Source: Actinomycetota bacterium (GTDB taxonomy: Bacteria; Actinomycetota; Coriobacteriia; Anaerosomatales; D1FN1-002). From it: a DNA stretch of 13,251 nt. The position numbers and the translations under genes were made by a program. The stretch lies in assembly GCA_005774595.1 (NCBI GenBank), contig VAUM01000013.1, positions 1 to 13,251 on the forward strand, written 5' to 3'. Each line of letters begins with the position of its first letter. Position 1 is the first letter of the stretch. Positions 7,304 through 13,225 of the stretch are shown here, piece by piece. The notes below the pieces were generated by a model that was not told where the DNA came from, searched no databases, and saw nothing but the letters and a program-made list of their open reading frames with translations.

Positions 7304-8320
7304 CTACGGCGCGTCGGCGAGGGCGACCTCGGGGGCGGCGTCGACGGCCTCGGCTACCGGCCCGCCAGCCTCGCGCTCCTCGCGTGCCACCACGAGGCTC
7401 ATCGCGGCGACGGCCACCTCGACCATCGAGTCGTCGGGCTCGCGCGTCGTCATCTTCTGCAGCATCAGCCCCGGCCACAGCAGGACGCGCACGGCCGGAT
7501 GCTCGCTGCGGCCGCCGGCCCACTTGATGACCTCGTAGGCGATGCCCGCGATCGGCGGGAGCAGCAGGATGTGGATGAGGATGGTCACCACCGTGGCGAG
7601 CAGCCCGCTGGCCACCCCCGCCCCCATCAGGATCTGCTTGATCGGCACGAGCATGTACACCGCGATGGCCACGACCATGACCATGAGCAGGAACGACGTA
7701 CCGCAGCGCACGTGCATCGTCTCGTAGCGCTGGATGACGGGCGCCTCGAGCGGCAGGCCGTGCTCGTAGGCGTGGATCGTCTTGTGCTCGGCGCCGTGGT
7801 AGGCGAACACGCGCTGGATCTCCTTCATACGGCTGACCGCCCAGATGTAGGCGAAGAACACCACCAGCCGCATCCCGCCGTTCGTAAGGTTCCAGAGGAA
7901 CACATGGTCGTCGGGGCGGCCGACGAGCCACTTGGCGAGGAACGCCGGCAGCACCGTGAACAGGCCGATCGCCAGCAGCAGGCCGAGCACCATCGTCCAG
8001 CCGACCTCGGCGTCGGTGAGCTGCTCGTCCTCGGTCTCACCGGCGAGCTTGGCCGAGACCGAGAATGCGCGCATCGCAAGCACCATCGTCTCGTAGAGGC
8101 CCCACACGCCGCGCACCAGCGGCCAGCGCAGCCACTTGCGCGTGAGGGCCACGCGATGCAGGTCGTGCTCTTCGGTGTGGATCTCGCCGTCGGCCGAGCG
8201 TACGGCGATCGCCCAGTTGTAGCGGCCGCGCATCATGATGCCCTCGATGACGGCTTGGCCGCCGATGTGCGTGTGCTGTATGCGCATGCGCGCGGGCGCG
8301 GGCGCAGCGTCCTCAGTCAC
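7304..8320 (-). CDS. DUF1385 (YqhQ-like) membrane protein of unknown function
   Basis: A 338-residue protein of the DUF1385 family, found widely in Firmicutes, Actinobacteria and thermophiles, often beside rpmE or prfA; no biochemical function is established to my knowledge. Conserved blocks are all present: GGQAVIEGIMMRG (20-32), YHGAEHKTIHAYE (174-186) and HVRCGTSF (203-210). Hydrophobic segments at roughly 108-133, 143-162, 208-230 and 236-262 indicate about four membrane passes. The histidines at 175, 179, 183 and 187 fall every four residues, so they would line one face of a helix, and His203/Cys206 follow; metal binding is a reasonable but untested idea. The C-terminus (about 315-338) is acidic and Ala-rich. 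The GTG start at 8320 overlaps the thyX stop by eight bases and has GAAGG 9 nt upstream; a shorter start at Met12 is possible. Confidence 0.9.
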   Translation of the reverse strand: MTEDAAPAPARMRIQHTHIGGQAVIEGIMMRGRYNWAIAVRSADGEIHTEEHDLHRVALTRKWLRWPLVRGVWGLYETMVLAMRAFSVSAKLAGETEDEQLTDAEVGWTMVLGLLLAIGLFTVLPAFLAKWLVGRPDDHVFLWNLTNGGMRLVVFFAYIWAVSRMKEIQRVFAYHGAEHKTIHAYEHGLPLEAPVIQRYETMHVRCGTSFLLMVMVVAIAVYMLVPIKQILMGAGVASGLLATVVTILIHILLLPPIAGIAYEVIKWAGGRSEHPAVRVLLWPGLMLQKMTTREPDDSMVEVAVAAMSLVVAREEREAGGPVAEAVDAAPEVALADAP

Positions 8321-8996
8321 GCATGGCCGCCTTCGGATACGGCTCGCCGCACGTCATCTTGCCCTCGCTGCACGCACCGCGCACGCAGCTCGCACCGGCG
8401 TCGTAGAAGAGGTAGGGCGCGGTCTCGTTGCACAGGGCGAGCATCTCGAGCGCCACGCCGCGAATCTCCCACTGCGCCCGCTTGCAGCAGCGCAGTTCGA
8501 AGAAGTGAAGCAGCTCGCGCACGTTCATCGTGATGACGATCTTGGTCTCCATCGCATTGGGCAGCAGGTAGCGCGCGTCCTCGGCAGGCACGCCGGCGTC
8601 CATGAGCGCCCGGTACGCGGCGAACGCGGCGGCGGTCGCCTCGTCGAACCGCTCGCGCGCGGCCGGGTCTGTGGCCACCGAAGGCGGGACGACGAAGACC
8701 GGCTCATCGGCGTAGGAGACGTAGCGCTGCGACTGCTGGTTGAAGCTCGCGATGCGATGCCGCACGAGTTGGTGCGTCATCGCGCGCGACACGCCGTCGA
8801 CCGCGAAGGTGTAGCCCGCGTGCTCGAGCGCCGAGTAGTGGCCGCTCATCATGATGGTCTTGAGGACCTTGCGCACCGCCTCGTCCGACATGGTCTCCAT
8901 GAGCTCCGCCGCCCCGACGGGCGCGTAGCACAGCCGGGCCGCGGCCGCGACGGCGCGCTCGGGGTCGGGCGTGTGGTAGAGCAGGCGGACGTCCAC
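8313..8996 (-). CDS. thyX: Flavin-dependent thymidylate synthase
   Basis: A 227-residue FAD-dependent enzyme that methylates dUMP to dTMP using methylene-tetrahydrofolate and NAD(P)H. The hallmark RHR-x7-S motif is complete (Arg79-His-Arg81 to Ser89, RHRIASFNQQS). HYSALEHAGYTFAVDGVSRAMTHQLVRHR upstream is the conserved FAD/dUMP-binding block, and NVRELLHFFELR (158-169) the conserved helix. The Cys-rich end (CC at 170-171, Cys204, Cys209, Cys216) matches a common ThyX subtype. The GTG at 8996 (MDVRLLYHTP) is preferred: it has AGGAG 10 nt upstream and gives the usual N-terminus. An upstream GTG at 9053 would put a strong hairpin in the coding region. ThyX does not need ThyA-type dihydrofolate reductase recycling. 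It occupies the place where Bacillus has the thymidine kinase gene tdk, between rpmE and prfA. It overlaps the DUF1385 gene. Confidence 0.97.
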   Translation of the reverse strand: MDVRLLYHTPDPERAVAAAARLCYAPVGAAELMETMSDEAVRKVLKTIMMSGHYSALEHAGYTFAVDGVSRAMTHQLVRHRIASFNQQSQRYVSYADEPVFVVPPSVATDPAARERFDEATAAAFAAYRALMDAGVPAEDARYLLPNAMETKIVITMNVRELLHFFELRCCKRAQWEIRGVALEMLALCNETAPYLFYDAGASCVRGACSEGKMTCGEPYPKAAMRD

Positions 8997-9024
8997 TGCG
9001 GCGAAGCTCCTGTCCGATACGAAC

Positions 9025-9051
9025 GAAGGCGGCCGTAGCCGGGCCGCCTTC
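9025..9051 (-). terminator. Terminator-like hairpin between rpmE and thyX
   Basis: GAAGGCGGCC (9025-9034) and GGCCGCCTTC (9042-9051) form a perfect 10-bp stem with a 7-nt loop. On the minus strand it is followed by TTCGTTCGTATC-like sequence (partly from the stem), richer in T than its surroundings but without a pure U-run. It lies 35 nt past the rpmE stop and 28 nt before the thyX start, so it can end or attenuate read-through from rho-rpmE. It is also symmetric enough to act on the other strand. Confidence 0.5.
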
Positions 9052-9085
9052 ACATTCTAGCAACGCATGGCGCGCGGTACGGGCG

Positions 9086-9634
9086 CTATTCGGCACTCTC
9101 GTCGGCGGAGGCGTCCTCAGCAGCCGGCGCCTCGTCGGCGACGGGCTCGTCGGCGACGTCGGGAGCGGCGACCTCCTCGGCGGCGGCGGCCTCCTCGGCG
9201 ACCTCCGCGGCGACCTCCTCGACGATCTCGGCGACCGCTTCCTCGGCGGCGTCGACGTCGGCCTCGGCCGCCTCGACCTTCGGCTTCTCGAGCGGGGTGC
9301 CCTCGTACTTCGACGCGCGGGCGGCCTTCTCGGCGGCCTTGGCGTCGCGGGCCTGCTTCGCCTCGGCGGCAGCGGCCTCGGCGGCCTTGCGGCGCTCGTC
9401 GCGCGCGGCGGCCTCGCGGTCGGCGACGGCAGCGGCGGCTCCGCCGAACTTGTCCTCGAAGCGCTGGACGCGTCCGCCGGTGTCCACGAACTTCTGCTTG
9501 CCGGTGTAGAAGGGATGGCACATCGAGCACAGCTCGAGGTGGACCTCCGGCACGGTGGAGCGAGTGACGAACACGGAGCCGCACGAGCAGATGAACCGCG
9601 ACTCGACGTACTCCGGATGGATGCCCTGCTTCAT
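9086..9634 (-). CDS. rpmE: Large ribosomal subunit protein bL31 with long low-complexity C-terminal extension
   Basis: A 182-residue protein whose first about 66 residues are zinc-binding bL31: MKQGIHPEYV, Cys16 and Cys18 (CSC), Cys36 and Cys39 (CSMC), then HPFYTGKQKFVDTGGRVQRFEDKFG. This is the C+ (zinc) type that bridges the subunits near the central protuberance. Normal bL31 is about 66-90 residues; here about 115 more follow. Residues 66-110 are an Ala-rich, charged, probably helical stretch (REAAARDERRKAAEA pattern); 120-182 are highly acidic Ala/Glu/Asp-rich with a few Pro. The frame stays open and the codon pattern is consistent through the tail, so it looks genuine. The ATG at 9634 has GGAGG 10 nt upstream. 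It lies between rho and thyX, behind its own hairpin leader. Ends in TAG. The tail's role is unknown. Confidence 0.95.
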   Translation of the reverse strand: MKQGIHPEYVESRFICSCGSVFVTRSTVPEVHLELCSMCHPFYTGKQKFVDTGGRVQRFEDKFGGAAAAVADREAAARDERRKAAEAAAAEAKQARDAKAAEKAARASKYEGTPLEKPKVEAAEADVDAAEEAVAEIVEEVAAEVAEEAAAAEEVAAPDVADEPVADEAPAAEDASADESAE

Positions 9635-9655
9635 GTCTTCGTTTCCTCCGTTCGC

Positions 9656-9701
9656 GGCGCTGGTTTCCGACCAGCACCCGGATGACAGCCTGCGGAGTCT
9701 A
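9656..9701 (-). promoter_or_regulatory. rpmE leader: candidate -10 box and hairpin (possible bL31 autoregulatory leader)
   Basis: The 87-nt gap between rho and rpmE contains, on the minus strand, TAGACT (9701-9696) as a possible -10 box. A 9-bp hairpin follows, GGTGCTGGT / ACCAGCGCC (9678-9670 with 9664-9656), with a CGGAA loop and one U-G wobble. It ends close to the GGAGG of rpmE. Ribosomal-protein leaders for L31 have been predicted comparatively in Actinobacteria and Coriobacteria; I cannot test a match to those models here. Confidence 0.4.
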
Positions 9702-9721
9702 GCACGCGTCCGCGAGGGGCG

Positions 9722-11071
9722 CTAGAGGTCGACCCCGTTGCTCTTCTTCTGCGCGCCGCGCGCCATCTTGAGCAGGAACTCCTGGTTGTTGTCGGTGGTC
9801 TTGAGGCCCTTGATGAGCATGTCCATCGCGCGCTCGGGATTGTCGACGCCGTGCAGGATACGGCGCACGCCCCACACGAACGGCGCCTCCTCCTTGGTCA
9901 GGATGAGCTCCTCCTTGCGCGTGCCCGAGGTGATGACGTCGATCGCGGGGAAGATGCGGCGGTCGGCCATGCCGCGGTCGAGACGCAGTTCGAGGTTGCC
10001 GGTGCCCTTGAACTCCTCGAAGATGACCTCGTCCATCTTGCTGCCTGTGTCGACCAGCGCGGTGGCGAGGATCGTCAGCGACCCGCCGTGCTCGATGTTG
10101 CGCGCCGCGCCGAAGAACTTCTTCGGCGGGTAGAGTGCGGTCGAGTCGACGCCGCCGGACAGGATGCGCCCGGACGCCGGCGTCGCGAGGTTGTACGCAC
10201 GCGCGAGGCGTGTGATCGAGTCGAGCAGGATGACGACGTCCATGCCGCTCTCGACGAGGCGCTTGGCGCGCTCCATGACGAGCTCGGCCACCGCGATGTG
10301 CTGGTCGCTCGGCATGTCGAAGGTCGAGGAGACGACCTCTCCCTTGATCGAGCGCTCCATGTCGGTGACTTCCTCGGGCCGCTCGTCGACGAGCAGGCAC
10401 ATGAGGTAGACCTCGGGGTTGTTCGCCGAGATGGACGCGGCGATGTCCTTGAGCACGGTCGTCTTGCCGGCCTTGGGCGGCGAGACGATGAGCCCGCGCT
10501 GGCCCTTGCCGATCGGGGCGACGAGGTCGATCACGCGCGCGGTGACGAACGCGGGCCCGTGCTCCATGCGCAGCCGCTCGTCCGGGTAGACCGGCGTGAG
10601 GTCGGCGAAGCGCGGGCGGCCCTTGGCCGACTCCGGCTCCTGGCCGTTGATCGCGTCCACGCGCATGAGCGCGGCGTACTTCTCGTTGTCCTTGGGCGGG
10701 CGGACCTGGCCGCGCACGAGGTCGCCGCGGCGCAGCTCGAAGCGGCGCACGTACGACATCGAGACGTAGACGTCGCGGTCGCCGGGCAGGTACCCGCCCG
10801 TGCGCAGGAAGCCGTAGCCCTCGGGCAGCACGTCGAGGATGCCGTAGACGTCGATGAAGCCCTCGGCCTTGACCTTGGCCTCGAGGACCGCCTCGATCAG
10901 CTCGTCCTTCTTCTTGAGCATCTTGGCGTCGATGCCGAGCTCCTCGGCCATCGCACGCAACTCGGCGACGGTCTTGGGCTCGAGGTCGGCGCGCGTGATC
11001 GACGGCGCTACCGGCTGGTCCTGGGGCAGACCGCCGCCACGGCGGCCTCTCTTGCGGGGGCGAGGACTCAT
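9722..11071 (-). CDS. rho: Transcription termination factor Rho
   Basis: A 449-residue hexameric RNA helicase that ends transcription at unstructured C-rich RNA. Order of parts: a basic Arg/Gly N-terminus (1-14), a Rho_N SAP-like domain (about 32-66), the cold-shock-like RNA-binding domain (about 70-145; EGYGFLRTGGYLPGDRDVYVS), then the RecA-type motor. The Walker A loop is PPKAGKTT (198-205), the Walker B aspartate is in VVILLDSITRLARAYN (Asp284), and the secondary RNA-binding Q-loop and R-loop regions are LSGGVDSTAL (304-313) and GTGNLELRLDRGMADRRIFPAID. It lacks the long Arg/Asp-rich insert of mycobacterial and Streptomyces Rho. The ATG at 11071 overlaps the fsa stop as ATGA, so the two are coupled; the open frame upstream to 11398 is the antisense-like shadow of fsa. 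Ends in TAG. All catalytic elements appear intact. Confidence 0.98.
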   Translation of the reverse strand: MSPRPRKRGRRGGGLPQDQPVAPSITRADLEPKTVAELRAMAEELGIDAKMLKKKDELIEAVLEAKVKAEGFIDVYGILDVLPEGYGFLRTGGYLPGDRDVYVSMSYVRRFELRRGDLVRGQVRPPKDNEKYAALMRVDAINGQEPESAKGRPRFADLTPVYPDERLRMEHGPAFVTARVIDLVAPIGKGQRGLIVSPPKAGKTTVLKDIAASISANNPEVYLMCLLVDERPEEVTDMERSIKGEVVSSTFDMPSDQHIAVAELVMERAKRLVESGMDVVILLDSITRLARAYNLATPASGRILSGGVDSTALYPPKKFFGAARNIEHGGSLTILATALVDTGSKMDEVIFEEFKGTGNLELRLDRGMADRRIFPAIDVITSGTRKEELILTKEEAPFVWGVRRILHGVDNPERAMDMLIKGLKTTDNNQEFLLKMARGAQKKSNGVDL

Positions 11072-11730
11072 GAGTTCACTACCTTCTCCCAGTCGGCGAG
11101 GAACGACTCCAGGCCGCGGTCGGTGAGGGGGTGCTTCACGCACTGCTGGAGCACCTTGAACGGGACGGTGCAGATGTCGGCGCCGATGAGCGCCGAGGCC
11201 ACCACGTGCTGCGGGTGACGGATGGACGCCGCGATGACCTCGACCTCGTGGCCGAAGTCGTAGTTCCTGACCGCGGTCACCATGTTGCCGAGGTGCTCGA
11301 CGCCGTCCTCGGAGATGTCGTCGAAGCGGCCCACGAACGGCGAGATGTACCGCGCGCCGGCGCGGGCGGCCATGATCGCCTGCGGCACCGTGAAGCACAG
11401 CGTCATGTTCACGGCGATGCCCTTGGCGGCGAGCTGCTTGGTGGCGGCGAGCCCCTCGGGCATCGTCGGCACCTTGACGACCACGCGCGGGTCGAGCGCG
11501 GCGAGTTCGATGCCATCGCGCACGATCTCGTCGCGCGTCATCGAGACGGACTCGGCCGAGACCGGCCCGTCGACGATCTCGCAGATGCGCTTCACGTGCG
11601 CCGGGAAGTCGGCGAGCTTCCCTCCGACGCGCTGGTACAGCGTGGGGTTGGTGGTGACGCCGGCGATGACGCCCCAGGAGCAGGCCTCCTCGATCTCGGC
11701 GATGTCGGCGGTATCCAGGAAGAACTTCAC
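11068..11730 (-). CDS. fsa: Transaldolase, small (fructose-6-phosphate aldolase-like) subfamily
   Basis: A 220-residue single-domain TIM-barrel of the TalC/FSA branch. It transfers dihydroxyacetone units between sugar phosphates in the pentose phosphate pathway, or cleaves fructose-6-phosphate in true FSA enzymes; sequence reading alone does not separate the two. Motifs: KFFLDTADIAEI (2-13), GVTTNPTL (24-31), the Schiff-base lysine in VVVKVPTMPEGL (Lys86), NMTLCFTVPQA and YISPFVGRFDDI. The last block and the context favour the transaldolase assignment. The GTG at 11730 has AGGAG 10 nt upstream and gives the usual MKFFLDT start; the open frame further up is leader. In Bacillus the homologue ywjH likewise sits near rho. 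A promoter about 200 nt upstream appears to drive fsa-rho, and the fsa stop overlaps the rho ATG, so rho expression depends on fsa translation. Confidence 0.93.
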   Translation of the reverse strand: MKFFLDTADIAEIEEACSWGVIAGVTTNPTLYQRVGGKLADFPAHVKRICEIVDGPVSAESVSMTRDEIVRDGIELAALDPRVVVKVPTMPEGLAATKQLAAKGIAVNMTLCFTVPQAIMAARAGARYISPFVGRFDDISEDGVEHLGNMVTAVRNYDFGHEVEVIAASIRHPQHVVASALIGADICTVPFKVLQQCVKHPLTDRGLESFLADWEKVVNS

Positions 11731-11755
11731 CGTGTCACGTCTCCTCGCTCGCGAC

Positions 11756-11774
11756 GGTGCGCCCGGCACGCACC
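11756..11774 (-). promoter_or_regulatory. Hairpin in the fsa leader just before the ribosome site
   Basis: On the minus strand GGTGCG and CGCACC pair around a 7-nt loop, 26 nt before the fsa GTG and close to its AGGAG. It belongs to a leader of about 190 nt with no long conserved gene in it. I do not recognise a known riboswitch class in this leader. Confidence 0.3.
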
Positions 11775-11927
11775 CCGGACGCCAGCCCGCGTGTGCGAGT
11801 AGCGACCGCAGCCGTTGCCGGACTCTGAAGGGATCGACCCCGCCCGTGCCGCGTCTCGTCACCGGTCGCGGAGTGGTGCCCAGACTGCGGCCATCAACGG
11901 CGGACGCAAAGGCGGGGGACGTGCAGG

Positions 11928-11957
11928 AATATACACACGCCGCGCTCGGGAGCGCAA
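11928..11957 (-). promoter_or_regulatory. Likely promoter of the fsa-rho operon
   Basis: On the minus strand TTGCGC (11957-11952), an 18-nt spacer, and TATATT (11933-11928; five of six matches to TATAAT) form the best sigma-70-like promoter in the window, in an otherwise GC-rich region. A near-perfect inverted repeat, GCGCTC-GG-GAGCGC (11942-11955), lies across the -35 and spacer, where a repressor would act. Transcription should start near 11921, leaving a leader of about 190 nt before fsa. Confidence 0.6.
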
Positions 11958-11991
11958 GCGCGGGCGTCGCGGCGGGCCGGTGAGCTGCTCG

Positions 11992-13032
11992 CTACTTCGG
12001 GACGGCGGTCCCCTGCGGCAGCCGCACCGCCGGCCCGCCGAGCCGCGAACTCAGCCCGTAGAGCGAGTCGACGAGCTCCTCCCACTCGCTGGGCTCGTAC
12101 GTCACCACGCGCGGGTCGCCCTCGATCTCGCCGAGCTCGGCCGCGGCCGCAAGCGCGTCCTCGTAGGTGCCGAGTTCGTCGACGAGCCCGAGGTCGAGCG
12201 CCTTGCTGCCCATCCACGTGCGCCCGCTCGCGAGCTTGCGCACGTCCTAGGGCTTCATCTCGCGCCCGGTCGCGACCAGCTCGATGAAGCGCTCGTACGC
12301 CAGGTCCATCTCCTCGTTGAAGTACGCCATGTCCGAGGCGGTCACGCTCCGGAACGGGCTGCCGGAGTCCTTCAGGTCGCCGCGGGTCATCACGAAGAAC
12401 TCGACGCCGACCTTGTCGAGCAGCTTCTCGAGGTTCGGCAGCTCCATGATCACGCCGATCGACCCGACCGACGAGGTCGGGTTCGCCACGATCAAGTCGC
12501 ACTGCGACGAGACCATGTACGCGCCCGACGCGTCGATGTCGCCGACGCTCACCACGACCGGCTTGCCCGTGTCCTCGCGGAAGTAGGCGACCGTGGTGGC
12601 GATCTCCTCGGAGGCCGCGACCGTGCCGCCGGGTGAGTCCACGCGCAGCAGCACCGCCTTGACCGAGTCGTCGGCGGCGGCCTGGTCGAGTTGGTCGATG
12701 ACGTACTCGGGCGTGATGACGCCGTCGAGCGAGGTGCCGGTCCCGGCGATCGTGCCGTCGATGTGGATGACGGCGACCGCATCGCCGGTGGCGAGCGGGT
12801 CGCCGGACTCGGGCATGAGCGACGCCACCATGGCGATGCAGCCGAACAACAGCGCCGCGATGATGCCGAGGATGACCACGAGCGCGACGATCCAGCCCTT
12901 CGCGCCGCGCTTCTGCGGCGCGGGGTGCACGTACGGCTGGAACTGCGCGGCTGCGCCGGGCTGAGGCGGCTGGAGCGGCTGCGCGCCTTCCGCGGGCGCG
13001 GGCGGTGTGCTGGGCGTGCCGGGATCGCTCAT
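11992..13032 (-). pseudogene. sppA: Signal peptide peptidase SppA-family membrane protease, interrupted by in-frame TAG
   Basis: The frame would encode 346 positions if the TAG at 12249-12247 were read. Part one (261 residues) has a Pro/Gln-rich cytosolic N-terminus (1-40), a membrane anchor (46-70), and the S49 protease core with DSPGGTV (132-138), the nucleophile in DASGAY (Ser169) and the general-base lysine in DLKDSGSPF (Lys221). After ATGREMKP comes TAG, then in the same frame DVRKLASGRTWMGSKALDLGLVDELG, the normal SppA continuation, for 83 more residues to TAG at 11992. Both catalytic residues precede the stop, but the lost C-terminal part is a conserved fold and oligomer element. The position is commonly Glu in such proteins by my recollection, so GAG to TAG fits. 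A GTG two codons later could allow restart. The ATG at 13032 has AGGAG 6 nt upstream. SppA degrades leftover signal peptides in the membrane. A sequencing error, real decay or readthrough are all possible. Confidence 0.85.
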
Positions 13033-13093
13033 GGGTGCTCCTGTGGTCGGACGGCTCGGCCGCGCGGGGCGCGGGCGGGAAGCTTCGCGCCCC

Positions 13094-13123
13094 ATGTTCG
13101 CGCCGCGCTGCCGACACGGTCAA
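13094..13123 (-). promoter_or_regulatory. Weak candidate promoter for sppA
   Basis: On the minus strand TTGACC (13123-13118) is a good -35, with GAACAT (13099-13094) as a poor -10 after 18 nt. It lies about 65 nt before the sppA ATG. The -10 match is only three of six, so this is tentative. Confidence 0.25.
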
Positions 13124-13165
13124 CCGCGGGGCGATCCGCGGGAAGCGCCGGAGGGGCCGACGAGA

Positions 13166-13225
13166 GCCGGCGTCACATGCGACGTCGCCCGCGGCGCCAC
13201 ATACGACGTCGTATGTGACGCCGGC
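13166..13225. repeat. Compound palindrome: 22-bp inverted repeat containing a perfect 20-bp palindrome
   Basis: Arms at 13166-13187 and 13204-13225 are inverted copies of 22 bp with a single mismatch (position 13179), separated by 16 nt. In addition, CACATACGACGTCGTATGTG (13198-13217) is a perfect 20-bp palindrome and GCGACGTCGC (13179-13188) a perfect 10-bp one. The unit CACATRCGACGTCG thus occurs three times, twice forward and once reversed. It lies 134-193 bp upstream of sppA in gene-free sequence at the window edge. It could be a double operator for a dimeric repressor or a dispersed extragenic palindrome. Confidence 0.8.

Noticed and set aside
8997..9053. Upstream GTG start for thyX
   Set aside because: The extra 19 residues would be encoded by a terminator-like hairpin; the GTG at 8996 has a proper AGGAG and the family start.
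9851..11218. A 455-codon open frame on the plus strand
   Set aside because: Antisense to rho and the end of fsa; composition is that of a shadow frame and there is no ribosome site or domain.
11072..11398. N-terminal extension of rho
   Set aside because: It is the other-frame reading of fsa; the ATG at 11071 with ATGA coupling is the natural start.
11859..11894. 11-codon upstream frame (MAAVWAPLRDR) as a leader peptide
   Set aside because: There is no ribosome site before its ATG and no run of regulatory codons; kept only as a remark on the leader.
12247..12249. Pyrrolysine or general UAG recoding to explain the sppA interruption
   Set aside because: Ten of the genes here end in TAG at positions where their families end, so UAG is a working stop; nothing in the window points to a Pyl system.
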